Shown piece after piece: positions 9,930 through 18,421 of a DNA stretch of 64,000 nt. This DNA is from Candidatus Nitrotoga sp. AM1P. GTDB lineage: Bacteria; Pseudomonadota; Gammaproteobacteria; Burkholderiales; Gallionellaceae. Made by a program: the position numbers and the translations under genes. Numbering within the stretch: the stretch's first letter is position 1; each line of letters starts with the position of its first letter. Under the pieces are notes generated by a model. The model made no database searches. It had not been told where the DNA came from and saw only the letters and a list, made by a program, of their open reading frames with translations. The stretch is from assembly GCF_013168275.1 (NCBI RefSeq), contig NZ_AP019547.1:1116001-1180000 (forward strand), given 5' to 3'.

Positions 9930-11135
9930 ATGGCAGACATCAGAAAAAGAAGCGGAAAAAAAGGGACGAGTTATCTGGTTCGATATCCCGATACCACCTC
10001 ACCATCCGGCTTCGCCTATGCGACTTTCCCGACGCTGAAAGAGGCCAGAGCCTATTCGCAGAATTCAGGCCATTGGAAAAGCCAAACCGACACCGATGGT
10101 AAATCCGTGCCCGCCGCCGTTGATCTGTGGTTGAAGGTTTGTCAGGTCGAAGGCCGGAATGGGCGAGACCCCGTCTCGCCAGCCACGTACAAATACTACG
10201 TTTATATATCTAATATCATGAAGGACTACTCTTGGGGTAAGGGCATTGCGGCGCTGACGACGCCCGACATTATCAACTTCAGGTCATGGCTCATCCGGGA
10301 AAAGGGTCGGTATCTGGCAGCCAAGACTCTGACTTACTTTCATGCCGTTCTCAGCGAAATGACCAGTCGCGGCTATATGCAGAGCAATGTGGCGGTGGGG
10401 GTCGGTGTTCGCAAAGAGACGCGCTACACTGAGCCTGTCGCTATTCCATCGCAGAAAGAAATTGAAGACCTGCTGACGGCGGCAGACGCGTTGGCAAACT
10501 CAAAAAACGCCCAGATTGCGAAGGCATGGGAGCGCTATCGGCCGATGCTGTATTTAGCGGTGGATTCGGGTATGCGTCCGCAGGAATATCTCGCTCTTGC
10601 AGGGAGCAGTATTACGAAAACTGGCATACAGGTTGAACGGGCCATTGATCGTGGTGGAGAGCTTTCAGTCCCAAAGACACCGGCCTCGCGGCGATTTATC
10701 GACATCAGCCCGGAAACACTGGACATGGTTACCCACTATCGCGACCACCTGGCCGTCGAAAATGAATATGATCTGGTTTTTCCGACTAGCAACGGACATT
10801 GGCAGTCCTTAGACAACTGGCGGCAACGCTGCTTCGTCGCAGCGTCAGAAAAAGCCGGTCTTGTCACCACTGAACAGGTGAACGGGGAGACCGTCCTCCA
10901 CCCGAAATATTCGCCCTATTCACTTCGACACTTTTTTGCATCAATGCTAATCGCCGAGCGTATAGACATTGCAAGAATAAAGACGCTCATGGGCCACACT
11001 GACATCAGCACGACTTTTGATGTATACGCTCATCTGATTCAGCGCGTCGAAGACGAAAGTAACAATCGCACTGGAATGATCTCGCGCATGAGAGGGCGAA
11101 ATTTGTGTGACAAATTTGTGACTCATACGCATTAA
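9930..11135 (+). CDS. Second tyrosine recombinase/integrase
   Basis: A 401-residue site-specific recombinase, only distantly similar to the one at 7782-8852. Its catalytic domain has Arg216 (DSGMRPQEYL), Lys249 (VPKTPASRR), SLRHFF with Arg333 and Tyr330 in the usual His place, His356 (MGHTDISTT) and Tyr366 (DVYAHL). The opposite strand and its own upstream small genes suggest an independent nested or remnant integrative module. The palindromic motif ACAAATTTGT occurs at its 3' end and again downstream, with a 21-bp direct repeat at 11294 and 11692 (candidate attachment DNA). Confidence 0.9.
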   Translation: MADIRKRSGKKGTSYLVRYPDTTSPSGFAYATFPTLKEARAYSQNSGHWKSQTDTDGKSVPAAVDLWLKVCQVEGRNGRDPVSPATYKYYVYISNIMKDYSWGKGIAALTTPDIINFRSWLIREKGRYLAAKTLTYFHAVLSEMTSRGYMQSNVAVGVGVRKETRYTEPVAIPSQKEIEDLLTAADALANSKNAQIAKAWERYRPMLYLAVDSGMRPQEYLALAGSSITKTGIQVERAIDRGGELSVPKTPASRRFIDISPETLDMVTHYRDHLAVENEYDLVFPTSNGHWQSLDNWRQRCFVAASEKAGLVTTEQVNGETVLHPKYSPYSLRHFFASMLIAERIDIARIKTLMGHTDISTTFDVYAHLIQRVEDESNNRTGMISRMRGRNLCDKFVTHTH

Positions 11136-11293
11136 ACTATTGTAAATGAATGACTTTTTTCAGCTTCCCAAGCTGCATCTCGCGGATACGAGACCCGTCG
11201 CCATCTCTATAATTAAATCAATGGCTTAGAAGACGATCTTCACTCCAAAAACAGCAAAAAATAACGTTATGGCAATCTAAATCGGTCCGCTGT

Positions 11294-11314
11294 AACCCGC
11301 AGAAATCCTCACTT
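11294..11314 (+). repeat. 21-bp direct repeat, copy 1 (candidate att core)
   Basis: The segment beginning AACCCGCAGAAATCCTC is identical to 11692-11712. Both copies lie close to TGTGACAAATTTG-like motifs, as expected for core and arm sites of an integrase. The link to the second integrase is inferred. Confidence 0.6.
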
Positions 11315-11691
11315 GTCTGTCCCGGTCTTTTTCGCTCTGTGACAAATTTGTGACAAATTTGGATCGGTCATTTGGCGACGAATCACATCAGTTCGTTTTC
11401 TAGAAGAATGCTTTTAGGATCAAGCAGGAGATCGTAGGTTGCCTGTCAGCGTAAAGCGGTGATACGCTGGCATGGCACCATCCTCCAAGATACGCCTAGG
11501 AAGCCAGTAAAGCGCCGGGAATGAGGAACGGCCACGGCTTAACTTAATTATCGTTAAGTGATAAGTTGAACCATGGCCATTGAACTGAATGCAGCGATTC
11601 TGTGTCCATGAAATTCGCCACACGCACCAAAAAAAACGGCATATATGCTGGCCTCGAAAATCATATGGCAAATTTGTGGCAAATCCCCTAC

Positions 11692-11712
11692 AACCCGCAG
11701 AAATCCTCACTT
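11692..11712 (+). repeat. 21-bp direct repeat, copy 2 (candidate att core)
   Basis: Identical to 11294-11314 and preceded directly by the degenerate GGCAAATTTGTGGC arm-like motif. Confidence 0.6.
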
Positions 11713-11757
11713 TAAATTAAATATGGGCCTATCACACCTTAAGAATCGCTGGTGCGA

Positions 11758-12318
11758 TCAAGGTTCAGCATCTTCCGCCATCGCACGCCAGAGCGTGGTG
11801 CGTCCCACTCCAAGCCGTGCGGCAATATCTGCGTAGTTCAGCTTTTGAGTGTCGCGCAAATGCTTTGCTAGCTTGACATCGTGATGACCAATCCGGGGCG
11901 GGCGGCCCAGCCGCCGCCCTCTCCGGCGCGCAGCATGCAACCCCGCTTTCGTTCGCTCTGAAATCTGACTGCATTCAAATTCAGCGATTGCGCCGATGAG
12001 ATGGAAGAGAAGCCTGCCCGCTGGAGTCTCAGTGTCGATCCCGTCCGAGATCGACCGGAAACCGATACCCCGTCCTTCCAGGTCATTCAGGATATTCGTC
12101 AGATTCCGGAGTGAGCGGCCAAGGCGATCCAGTTTCCAGACCACCAACATGTCACCGTTTTTAAGCGTCGCCAGCGCCTTGTCTAGTACCGGACGACTGC
12201 CTCTCTTGCCAGTCATTTTCTCTTTGAATATTTTCTGGCAACCGTCCTGACTCAGGAGATCGAGCTGAAGGTCGAGGTTTTGATCCTCAGTTGAGACGCG
12301 TGCGTAACCGATCTTCAT
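11758..12318 (-). CDS. Serine recombinase (resolvase/invertase, Tn3-resolvase type)
   Basis: 186 residues. The N-terminal catalytic domain starts MKIGYARVSTEDQ with nucleophile Ser9, followed by the active-site run MLVVWKLDRLGRSLRNL. The long E-helix contains EFECSQISERTKAGLHAARRRG. A C-terminal helix-turn-helix (LNYADIAARLGVGRTTLWRAM) binds the crossover site. This is the size of Tn3-type resolvases and Hin/Gin invertases. No transposase or accessory gene is adjacent, so it could be a leftover of a transposon or a resolution system for the element. An imperfect 11-bp inverted repeat at 12390-12413, just upstream, may be a binding site. Confidence 0.92.
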   Translation of the reverse strand: MKIGYARVSTEDQNLDLQLDLLSQDGCQKIFKEKMTGKRGSRPVLDKALATLKNGDMLVVWKLDRLGRSLRNLTNILNDLEGRGIGFRSISDGIDTETPAGRLLFHLIGAIAEFECSQISERTKAGLHAARRRGRRLGRPPRIGHHDVKLAKHLRDTQKLNYADIAARLGVGRTTLWRAMAEDAEP

Positions 12319-12389
12319 GACAGGCCACCGTCTCCTCGCTGCGTCAGCACAAATGCGTATGCATGCGCGTCACAGCCAGCTTGTTGCGT

Positions 12390-12413
12390 GTTCCGAAAAG
12401 GAACCTTTTTGGA
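12390..12413. repeat. Imperfect inverted repeat upstream of the serine recombinase
   Basis: TTCCGAAAAGG and CCTTTTTGGAA are separated by AA. It is a candidate operator or recombination half-site, judged only from symmetry and position in the 290-bp gene-free gap. Confidence 0.4.
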
Positions 12414-12609
12414 ATCATACGGAAATGGCCCACAAAATCAATACCCCGCGCCGGAATCTCGCGAATTATCCAGACTTCCAGCCACGTTTCAAAAATCTTC
12501 GATTTTAAAACAGCCTCGCGGATTTCAAATGAGCTGTTTTCCATAGGCTTGCTCCCACGCCACATGTGACAAGGGATGCAAGAACCGTCCAAAGATCACG
12601 GAGGTCACC

Positions 12610-13308
12610 ATGGGTCTAAATTCTTACATCTCACTTTTCGCAGGGGCTGCGCTATTTGCCAGCCAAGCCCATGCCGTTAATATCGGCGAGTGCGCCACGC
12701 CAGAGGCGATGAGCGCAAAACTTAAGGCTGAAGATCAGCGGTCCGTCGCCTATGCCGATCTCATTACCCAAGACAAGCAGTTACGCGGCATGATCTTTAC
12801 GATAAATACTGACCGCTCTGTCGGGTACATCTTGCAGGCCGACCAGCCTATGGGAGACCGTGCTTCGACAATCTGCGTCTACAACCGTATGGCAAACGTG
12901 CGGCTCTTCGATGCGCGCAAGCCCGGTACGCCGCCCGAAGTGCTGCTGAAAGCGCCAGAAGCCGACGCGATGCGACGTTGCGATGAATTGGCAAGAGAAG
13001 GAAAGTTCGCGAGGCAGGGTTGCGGCTCTTTGAACACCATGATTCGCAAGGGTGAATCGTTCAGAGACAGAGTTATGTTGCAAGGATTTTCCGTGGAAAG
13101 GCAGTCCGATGACTCTTACAAGGCAGTCGCTGCGCTTATAACGATTTCCGGCAACGTGAACGGCAGCGTCAACGATTTTCCTGATAACCCATCGGCTGGA
13201 ATTACCAGTGGCATCCTTTACAGCTCGCTCCCCGATGGAGCGACAATCATCAATGCAGTACTGGTTTATGCACGCTATACCGAGTATGGTTTGGCCGCGC
13301 TTAAATAA
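12610..13308 (+). CDS. Secreted hypothetical protein
   Basis: 232 residues with a clear signal peptide (LNSYISLFAGAALFASQAHA, cleavage after about residue 22) and GGAGG 7 nt before the ATG. The mature part has paired cysteines (GECATPE, ICVYN, RRCDELA, RQGCGSL), which suggests disulfides in the periplasm. A beta-rich C-terminus follows (ALITISGNVNGSVN). I do not recognise the family. It is convergent with the next gene, with only 13 bp between the stops. Confidence 0.75.
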   Translation: MGLNSYISLFAGAALFASQAHAVNIGECATPEAMSAKLKAEDQRSVAYADLITQDKQLRGMIFTINTDRSVGYILQADQPMGDRASTICVYNRMANVRLFDARKPGTPPEVLLKAPEADAMRRCDELAREGKFARQGCGSLNTMIRKGESFRDRVMLQGFSVERQSDDSYKAVAALITISGNVNGSVNDFPDNPSAGITSGILYSSLPDGATIINAVLVYARYTEYGLAALK

Positions 13309-13321
13309 AAGCCCATCGATC

Positions 13322-14158
13322 CTAGATACTCAGGCCAGTGCCCTTTATATCGGGCGAGACAGCGATTGGCACAGGAGACTGTTTCTTTTCGTCGAGAGGC
13401 GTTTGCGCTGCCTGCGCTGCCACAAAGTCCGCGCCAAGATTTGGCGCGGATTGAAACAGTTTCTCATCCAATGGAGACGCAGAAACTGCTTTAGATTTCA
13501 GCTCAGAATCCGTAGCCGCTTGGCCTGAATTAAGAACGGGAAGTGCACCCTTGTCCTTATGATACTGACCAGTCGCTATATTTCCAGCCTGTCCAAGCCG
13601 TGAACGCTCCCACTTTATCAATTCCTGCTCTTCGGATGCAGTAATCGTTCCTCGTCCTCTCTTGTCTTCGAGCTCCTTATTGCACTTGAGACCTTCTTTG
13701 AACTCCTCTTTTTCATCAGGCCTGATGCGCCCTTGTTCGACAACCCAACGGGCGTAGTGATCAGCATTATCAATCACGCCCTGCCTGGCCTTCTGTGCTT
13801 CCCCATTGGTCATTTGGACTCCACCGACGGTCACGATTTTCGCGCTCCATGCGGCTAAGTTTTCCAGCTCGCGTCGGTCTTTCTCGCGTTGTTTCTGACT
13901 ATCAGCATTGCGTTGCCGGTTTTGCTCGGAGTGGGGATTGGTACTCACTATCTGCCGCATGGCCGAAATGGCATCCTTGCTTATTTGCCGGAAACCGTTG
14001 GCCATGCGGGATATATCTTGCTCGAAATCTTTATCGGCTTCGTCGTCGGACGGAGCGACGCGCTTTCCGTGCACCCATCGCAGATCGCTACGATCTGCGA
14101 TGGGTGCATCCGTGCCGGATGCACCCTTTATCTTGTCATTGTCCTGATCCGGGCCCAA
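13322..14158 (-). CDS. Hydrophilic hypothetical protein
   Basis: 278 residues, charged and Gln/Lys/Asp-rich, without signal peptide or membrane span. The middle (residues about 45-170) is mostly helical (QNRQRNADSQKQREKDRRELENLAAWSAK); the C-terminal third is probably disordered (Pro/Ser/Ala-rich). The start is uncertain. TTG at 14158 follows AAGAAAGA, but the first 35 codons contain two overlapping inverted repeats (14071-14126), so an internal start such as MANGFRQ at about residue 52 is possible. No family recognised. Confidence 0.55.
   Translation of the reverse strand: MGPDQDNDKIKGASGTDAPIADRSDLRWVHGKRVAPSDDEADKDFEQDISRMANGFRQISKDAISAMRQIVSTNPHSEQNRQRNADSQKQREKDRRELENLAAWSAKIVTVGGVQMTNGEAQKARQGVIDNADHYARWVVEQGRIRPDEKEEFKEGLKCNKELEDKRGRGTITASEEQELIKWERSRLGQAGNIATGQYHKDKGALPVLNSGQAATDSELKSKAVSASPLDEKLFQSAPNLGADFVAAQAAQTPLDEKKQSPVPIAVSPDIKGTGLSI
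14071..14126. repeat. Two overlapping, mutually exclusive inverted repeats
   Basis: A perfect 17-bp stem (14071-14087 with 14091-14107, loop CTA) shares its right arm with a second stem, GGGTGCATCC (14102-14111) with GGATGCACCC (14117-14126). The central GGGTGC can pair left or right but not both. They lie in the 5' part of the hypothetical minus-strand gene. Confidence 0.7.
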
Positions 14159-14525
14159 TCTTTCTTTTCCATAAAATTCACGTTATCGGTAGCTGTCTTG
14201 CTGAAAGGCAAGAACTGCTCACAGATATCTTACGGAAAAGAGATTACTTTCTCGTTAATGGTCATGAGTGATTCGACAAGTCAAAATCGTGGGTATAAAC
14301 ACCAATTAGCGCCTGAAAACGGGAGTAAACTGCCTCCCTATAAGATAAAATGCTGCCATTAATCAAAGGGCGGTATGCGACGGACTCGACACGAATCGAT
14401 GCATTTTGACGGTGTTGAGCCCGTTGGTCTGCCCGTTACGGCTATCACTGGGCGCTATGGGAATGTCGCGAGCGACTTTTTACAGACACGTCGGCGTCGT
14501 TTCGCCGCACTCATGAGGAACGGGA
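14159..14525. other. Gene-free region between the hypothetical protein and the RM operon
   Basis: A 367-bp stretch of divergent orientation. It should hold promoters for both sides. I see no controller (C) protein ORF and no strong repeat. Confidence 0.5.
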
Positions 14526-16007
14526 ATGCTCCAACTACTTGAACACGCCGACAACGTGCGTCGCAAGGTTGCACCACTGACCGCTCAGAAGCACAAGGCC
14601 GAATTCGGCCAGTTCTTGACGCCTTCGAGCGTCGCTCGATTCATGGCGTCCCTGTTCCCAGTCAGTAGCCGGCAGACCTGCACTCTGCTTGATGCAGGTG
14701 CTGGCGTTGGCGCTTTGTCATGCGCGTTTCTTGACCGCTGGGCAGCGGGCGGCTTTGGCTTTGCCAAAGTGGAGGCGTGTGCTTATGAAATCGACCCGGC
14801 AATGCGCATGCACCTTGCGCAAACGATGGCGGCTTATGGCGAACGTCTAGCCGTGAAGTCACAGATCATGACAGACGACTTTATCGAACATGCCGCGATG
14901 CTCTGCAAGCAGGGCCAAGGCGGCTTTACGCACGCTATTCTGAATCCGCCTTATAAGAAAATTAATAGCAACTCAGCGCATCGCCTGACGTTGCGCGCAG
15001 TCGGTATTGAGACGGTTAATCTGTATTCGGCCTTTGTAGCACTGGCAGTAGCGTTAGCTGCACCTGGCGGGCAGATCGTAGCGATCATCCCGCGCAGCTT
15101 CTGCAATGGGCCGTATTACCGGCCTTTTCGCGATTTTATATTTGAGCGGGCTGCAATTCGACACATGCACTTGTTCGAGTCACGCAGCAAGGCTTTCAAG
15201 GATGATGATGTTTTGCAGGAGAACATCATCCTGTTGCTGGAACGTGGTGGACAGCAAGGTGACGTGACAGTGACCACATCGACCGATGATAGTTTCGACG
15301 ACCTCGTGACGAATACGCATCCCTTTAAACGGATCGTGTTCCCTGATGATTCCGAGCGTTTCATCCATGTGCCGACTTCACAAGAGCGTAACGCCATTGA
15401 GCTTTCAACCGCAATTCGCTATTCGTTGGAGGATATTGGTATAAAAGCATCGACCGGGCCGGTTGTCGATTTTAGGCTGAAAGAGCATCTCCGTGAGATG
15501 CCAGAATCGGGAACCGTACCACTGCTGTATCCAGCACATTTTTCTGGACAAAACATCGAATGGCCGAAACCGGGAATCAAAAAGCCAAATGCTATCCAGC
15601 GTAACGCTGAGACGGAAAAATGGCTTTATCCGAATGGCTTCTATTGTGTTGTTCGCCGCTTTTCATCAAAAGAAGAAAAACGCCGGATCGTTGCCAGTGT
15701 TGTGCAGCCAGACACTTTTGGCGATTCTGAAATGCTGGGTCTAGAAAATCACCTGAACGTGTATCACGAAAACAAGCACGGTTTACCAGAAGCACTTGCG
15801 CGTGGCTTGGCTATGTACCTCAATATGACCGGCGTTGATGAAAACTTCCGTCGTTCGAGTGGGCATACCCAAGTCAATGCAACCGATCTCAAGATGATGA
15901 AGTATCCGAGTCGGAAAGCGCTGATGGCGCTTGGAGAATGGGCATTACGCTGCGGCGAGCCTACGCAGGACATGATTGATGAACAACTGAATAACCTGAC
16001 CGCATGA
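14526..16007 (+). CDS. Type II adenine-N6 DNA methyltransferase, PstI/BsuBI type
   Basis: 493 residues, close to M.PstI and M.BsuBI in length. The N-terminal run QKHKAEFGQFLTP is typical of this gamma-class group. The SAM-binding motif I DAGAGVGAL is at residues 56-64 and the catalytic motif IV NPPY at 140-143. It should methylate adenine in the recognition sequence (CTGCAG if specificity follows the family) and protect host DNA from the partner nuclease. Its stop overlaps the nuclease start (ATGA, 16004-16007), so expression is translationally coupled. GGAACGGG precedes the ATG. Confidence 0.93.
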   Translation: MLQLLEHADNVRRKVAPLTAQKHKAEFGQFLTPSSVARFMASLFPVSSRQTCTLLDAGAGVGALSCAFLDRWAAGGFGFAKVEACAYEIDPAMRMHLAQTMAAYGERLAVKSQIMTDDFIEHAAMLCKQGQGGFTHAILNPPYKKINSNSAHRLTLRAVGIETVNLYSAFVALAVALAAPGGQIVAIIPRSFCNGPYYRPFRDFIFERAAIRHMHLFESRSKAFKDDDVLQENIILLLERGGQQGDVTVTTSTDDSFDDLVTNTHPFKRIVFPDDSERFIHVPTSQERNAIELSTAIRYSLEDIGIKASTGPVVDFRLKEHLREMPESGTVPLLYPAHFSGQNIEWPKPGIKKPNAIQRNAETEKWLYPNGFYCVVRRFSSKEEKRRIVASVVQPDTFGDSEMLGLENHLNVYHENKHGLPEALARGLAMYLNMTGVDENFRRSSGHTQVNATDLKMMKYPSRKALMALGEWALRCGEPTQDMIDEQLNNLTA

Positions 16008-16960
16008 CAACGAATAATAACAATCATATCGACGAGGCGCATAAAATCCTCATTTCTCTTGGTCTGCCGCGTGCGCAGCACAACGAACGATCCGCGCTGT
16101 CCTTGTTGGCGCTGTTGAATCTCTCCCCTGGCAAGACGTGGGCACAGGCTGAAAATCCACTTGTTGGAATCACACCGATCATGGACTGGTCGCGGAAACA
16201 CTACGGCAAGGAATACGCGCCGAACACGCGAGAAACATTCCGACGCCAGACAATGCACCAGTTCGTTGATGCCGGGATTGCCCTCTACAACCCTGACAAA
16301 TCAGATCGCCCGGTGAACAGCCCCAAGGCCGTTTATCAGGTTGCTCCTGCTGTGCTAACGCTGTTGCGTAGTTTTGGCACCCCCGAATGGCACGACAACT
16401 TGACGACTTATCTGTCCCTAAGTCAGACGTTGGCGGCAAAATACGCGATGGAGCGCGAGCAAAACCGCATCCCAATGCAGATTGCGCCTGGTAAAGAAAT
16501 TACCCTTAGTCCCGGCGAACATAGCGAGTTAATCCGCGCCATCGTCGAAGAGTTTGGCCCGCGTTTTGCACCCGGTAGTGTGTTGGTTTATGCAGGGGAT
16601 ACTGGCGACAAATGGGGCTATTTCGATGCGCCCTTGCTGGCCGAGCTGGGTGTCGATGTGGATTCACATGGCAAGATGCCTGATGTGGTGCTCCACTTCG
16701 TCGATAAAAATTGGCTGCTGCTGGTGGAGTCTGTCACGAGTCATGGTCCAGTCGATGGAAAACGTCATGCAGAACTGGCCAAGTTGTTTGCTGGATCAAC
16801 TGCTGGTCTGGTATACGTGACTGCATTCCCGAATCGGTCAATCATGGGGCGGTATCTTGGTGAAATCGCATGGGAAACCGAAGTGTGGGTTGCTGATGCA
16901 CCATCACACCTGATTCACTTCAACGGCGTGCGCTTCCTTGGGCCATATGTCACCGAATGA
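16004..16960 (+). CDS. Type II restriction endonuclease, BsuBI/PstI family
   Basis: 318 residues matching the BsuBI/PstI nuclease family. An N-terminal helical DNA-binding part is followed by a conserved C-terminal core, VYAGDTGDKWGYFD at 195-208 and GKMPDVVLHFVDKNWLLLVE. Asp227 and Glu242 are the candidate PD-(D/E)xK metal ligands, followed by SVTSHGPVDGKRHAEL. It cleaves unmethylated DNA, probably at CTGCAG. It overlaps the methyltransferase by 4 bp and appears intact, so the pair is a complete restriction-modification system carried by the mobile element. Confidence 0.93.
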   Translation: MTTNNNNHIDEAHKILISLGLPRAQHNERSALSLLALLNLSPGKTWAQAENPLVGITPIMDWSRKHYGKEYAPNTRETFRRQTMHQFVDAGIALYNPDKSDRPVNSPKAVYQVAPAVLTLLRSFGTPEWHDNLTTYLSLSQTLAAKYAMEREQNRIPMQIAPGKEITLSPGEHSELIRAIVEEFGPRFAPGSVLVYAGDTGDKWGYFDAPLLAELGVDVDSHGKMPDVVLHFVDKNWLLLVESVTSHGPVDGKRHAELAKLFAGSTAGLVYVTAFPNRSIMGRYLGEIAWETEVWVADAPSHLIHFNGVRFLGPYVTE

Positions 16961-17039
16961 CGAACAATCTGTATTTAAAACCATTTGGAATAAAAATAAT
17001 CAATGAATCTCTAATAGACCTCTGGCGTGACATTCTTCG

Positions 17040-18071
17040 TCATCCGATTAAAGCAGGCGGATAATGCGCAGATGCTCTTAAGCCGGTGGCGAGCTTGGTA
17101 AGGGATTCAACAAGGTCATCAACTTCAAAACCAGAAACGCCTATGTGCTGGCCAACTTTATACGTCTTATCCCCGGACATCTTGATATATTTGTCATCAA
17201 CAATTCCTTCACTATGAGCAAGTAAATGACGTTTTTGAAATAATATATTAAGAGCATCAAGTTGTTTGGTGCTAAGCAGATCGTTGTAGCCGATTCCGAT
17301 GACAGCATGCCAAAGATCGCTTCCCTGGGCAAGGCGCTGAAACGCGTTGAAGGGGGGCGTGGCGGCTCCCGGATTCATTTCATAGAGCTTCTCGCAATAT
17401 TTCTGGAATGCAGTCACGCCATCCTGCAAGCAAGTTTCTATCAGCGAGCGACAAGTTAACTCGCCATCGTCCTTTTTACCAACTGCATCGAAAGCTGCGC
17501 GCACAAGCTCCATGTTGTCCTTCTTTGCTCGTATCTTTCGAAGAGAGTCTTGAAACATACGTTCAACGGAATTGTGCCCACATGCAGGGCAAAAATAAGC
17601 TGAACCGATCACCGCAAATCTTGATGAGCACTTTTCGCATTGAATTTCCAACTGCATAGCTTCAGTCGCTGCCGCTGGAAATATAAACGTCCTGCTGTGC
17701 CCACCGGAAACGTTCATCGACATGCTGATAAAATTATTGCGTGACTTTCTACTATTGAATTTCTGCGCGTCATCGCGCATGGCCTGGTTAATATGTCCTT
17801 GCAGGACAGTCAACGCTTCAGTCTTTACATGTTCAACTTGCGCGATTGTAAACCACTGCTTTGGTTCAGCAGAATGCCCGCACATTGGACACCAAACAAC
17901 CTCATCGCGAAATATATTTCTCCAATCGTTCTCATTCACCTTGAAAAGGAATTCGCAGTCGGTATTGGGACACTGTTTGTCAATGTAGCCTTTACTATCG
18001 GTCTTGATCGGAATTGAAAGTTGTTTTGTTTTCTCGATTGTTTCCAATGAGCGAAGCAAGTTTTTGAACAT
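17040..18071 (-). CDS. Double zinc-ribbon protein with C-terminal HEPN-like RX4H motif (candidate defence protein)
   Basis: 343 residues. Two CxxC-type zinc ribbons are visible: CPNTDC...CPMCG (about residues 34-64) and CEKCSS...CPACG (about 144-166). The C-terminal half is helical and contains LFQKRHLLAHSEG with Arg281 and His286 in RX4H spacing, the catalytic signature of HEPN ribonucleases. HEPN proteins are common in abortive infection and toxin systems. The gene is convergent with the PstI-like nuclease, with a gap of 79 bp, and looks like part of the defence cargo. The RNase role is an inference; the zinc ribbons suggest nucleic-acid or protein sensing. Confidence 0.7.
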   Translation of the reverse strand: MFKNLLRSLETIEKTKQLSIPIKTDSKGYIDKQCPNTDCEFLFKVNENDWRNIFRDEVVWCPMCGHSAEPKQWFTIAQVEHVKTEALTVLQGHINQAMRDDAQKFNSRKSRNNFISMSMNVSGGHSRTFIFPAAATEAMQLEIQCEKCSSRFAVIGSAYFCPACGHNSVERMFQDSLRKIRAKKDNMELVRAAFDAVGKKDDGELTCRSLIETCLQDGVTAFQKYCEKLYEMNPGAATPPFNAFQRLAQGSDLWHAVIGIGYNDLLSTKQLDALNILFQKRHLLAHSEGIVDDKYIKMSGDKTYKVGQHIGVSGFEVDDLVESLTKLATGLRASAHYPPALIG

Positions 18072-18183
18072 TTAAGGACTCCATAGCTGAATGATCGCTG
18101 GCAAAGGCCGCGACGCCTTTAGTGCTGATGAGAAGGAAATTCCTGGCCTTCAAGCAAGTCGGAAATGCCAGACAGCCTTCGGT

Positions 18184-18417
18184 TCAGTGCTTATTGTCTC
18201 TGGGAGGAAACGGATCTTTGCCGTAACTATCGCTATCCTGAATCGTTCCGTCCTTACGGTGGATGACCAATTCAACCTGCTCGCGCTTAGCTTGGTCACG
18301 CCCCTGTTTTAATGCATCAACTTTGGTGTCGTGAACAGACCCCGCGCGTGTAGTTCCTTCCTTCCTGGTGGCCCATCCGTCTTTGTGCGGCACCACATGA
18401 ATATCTTTTTTGGTCAT
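18184..18417 (-). CDS. DUF2188 family small protein
   Basis: 77 residues with the DUF2188 pattern: HVVPHKDGWATRKEGTTRAGS, then KQGRDQAKREQVELVIHRKDGTIQDSDSYGKDPFPP. It has a beta-hairpin/helix layout and no catalytic residues; the function of the family is unknown to me. Its ATG is only 4 bp after the stop of the ImmA/IrrE-type gene, so it belongs to that operon (19-20 kb, minus strand). Confidence 0.85.
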   Translation of the reverse strand: MTKKDIHVVPHKDGWATRKEGTTRAGSVHDTKVDALKQGRDQAKREQVELVIHRKDGTIQDSDSYGKDPFPPRDNKH

Positions 18418-18421
18418 GGCA

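Larger units (their letters stand above)
11136..11757. other. Non-coding stretch with repeats behind the second integrase
   Basis: I find no convincing gene here. It holds repeated ACAAATTTGT-type motifs (about 11107-11120, just inside the integrase 3' end, then 11340-11362; a degenerate copy with GGCAAATTTGTGGC at 11667-11685) and a 21-bp direct repeat. An open minus-strand frame at 11420-11710 has no family features and crosses the repeats. Confidence 0.6.

Noticed and set aside
11420-11710. 96-codon minus-strand frame behind the second integrase
   Set aside because: It runs through the direct repeat and has no recognisable feature or ribosome-binding site.
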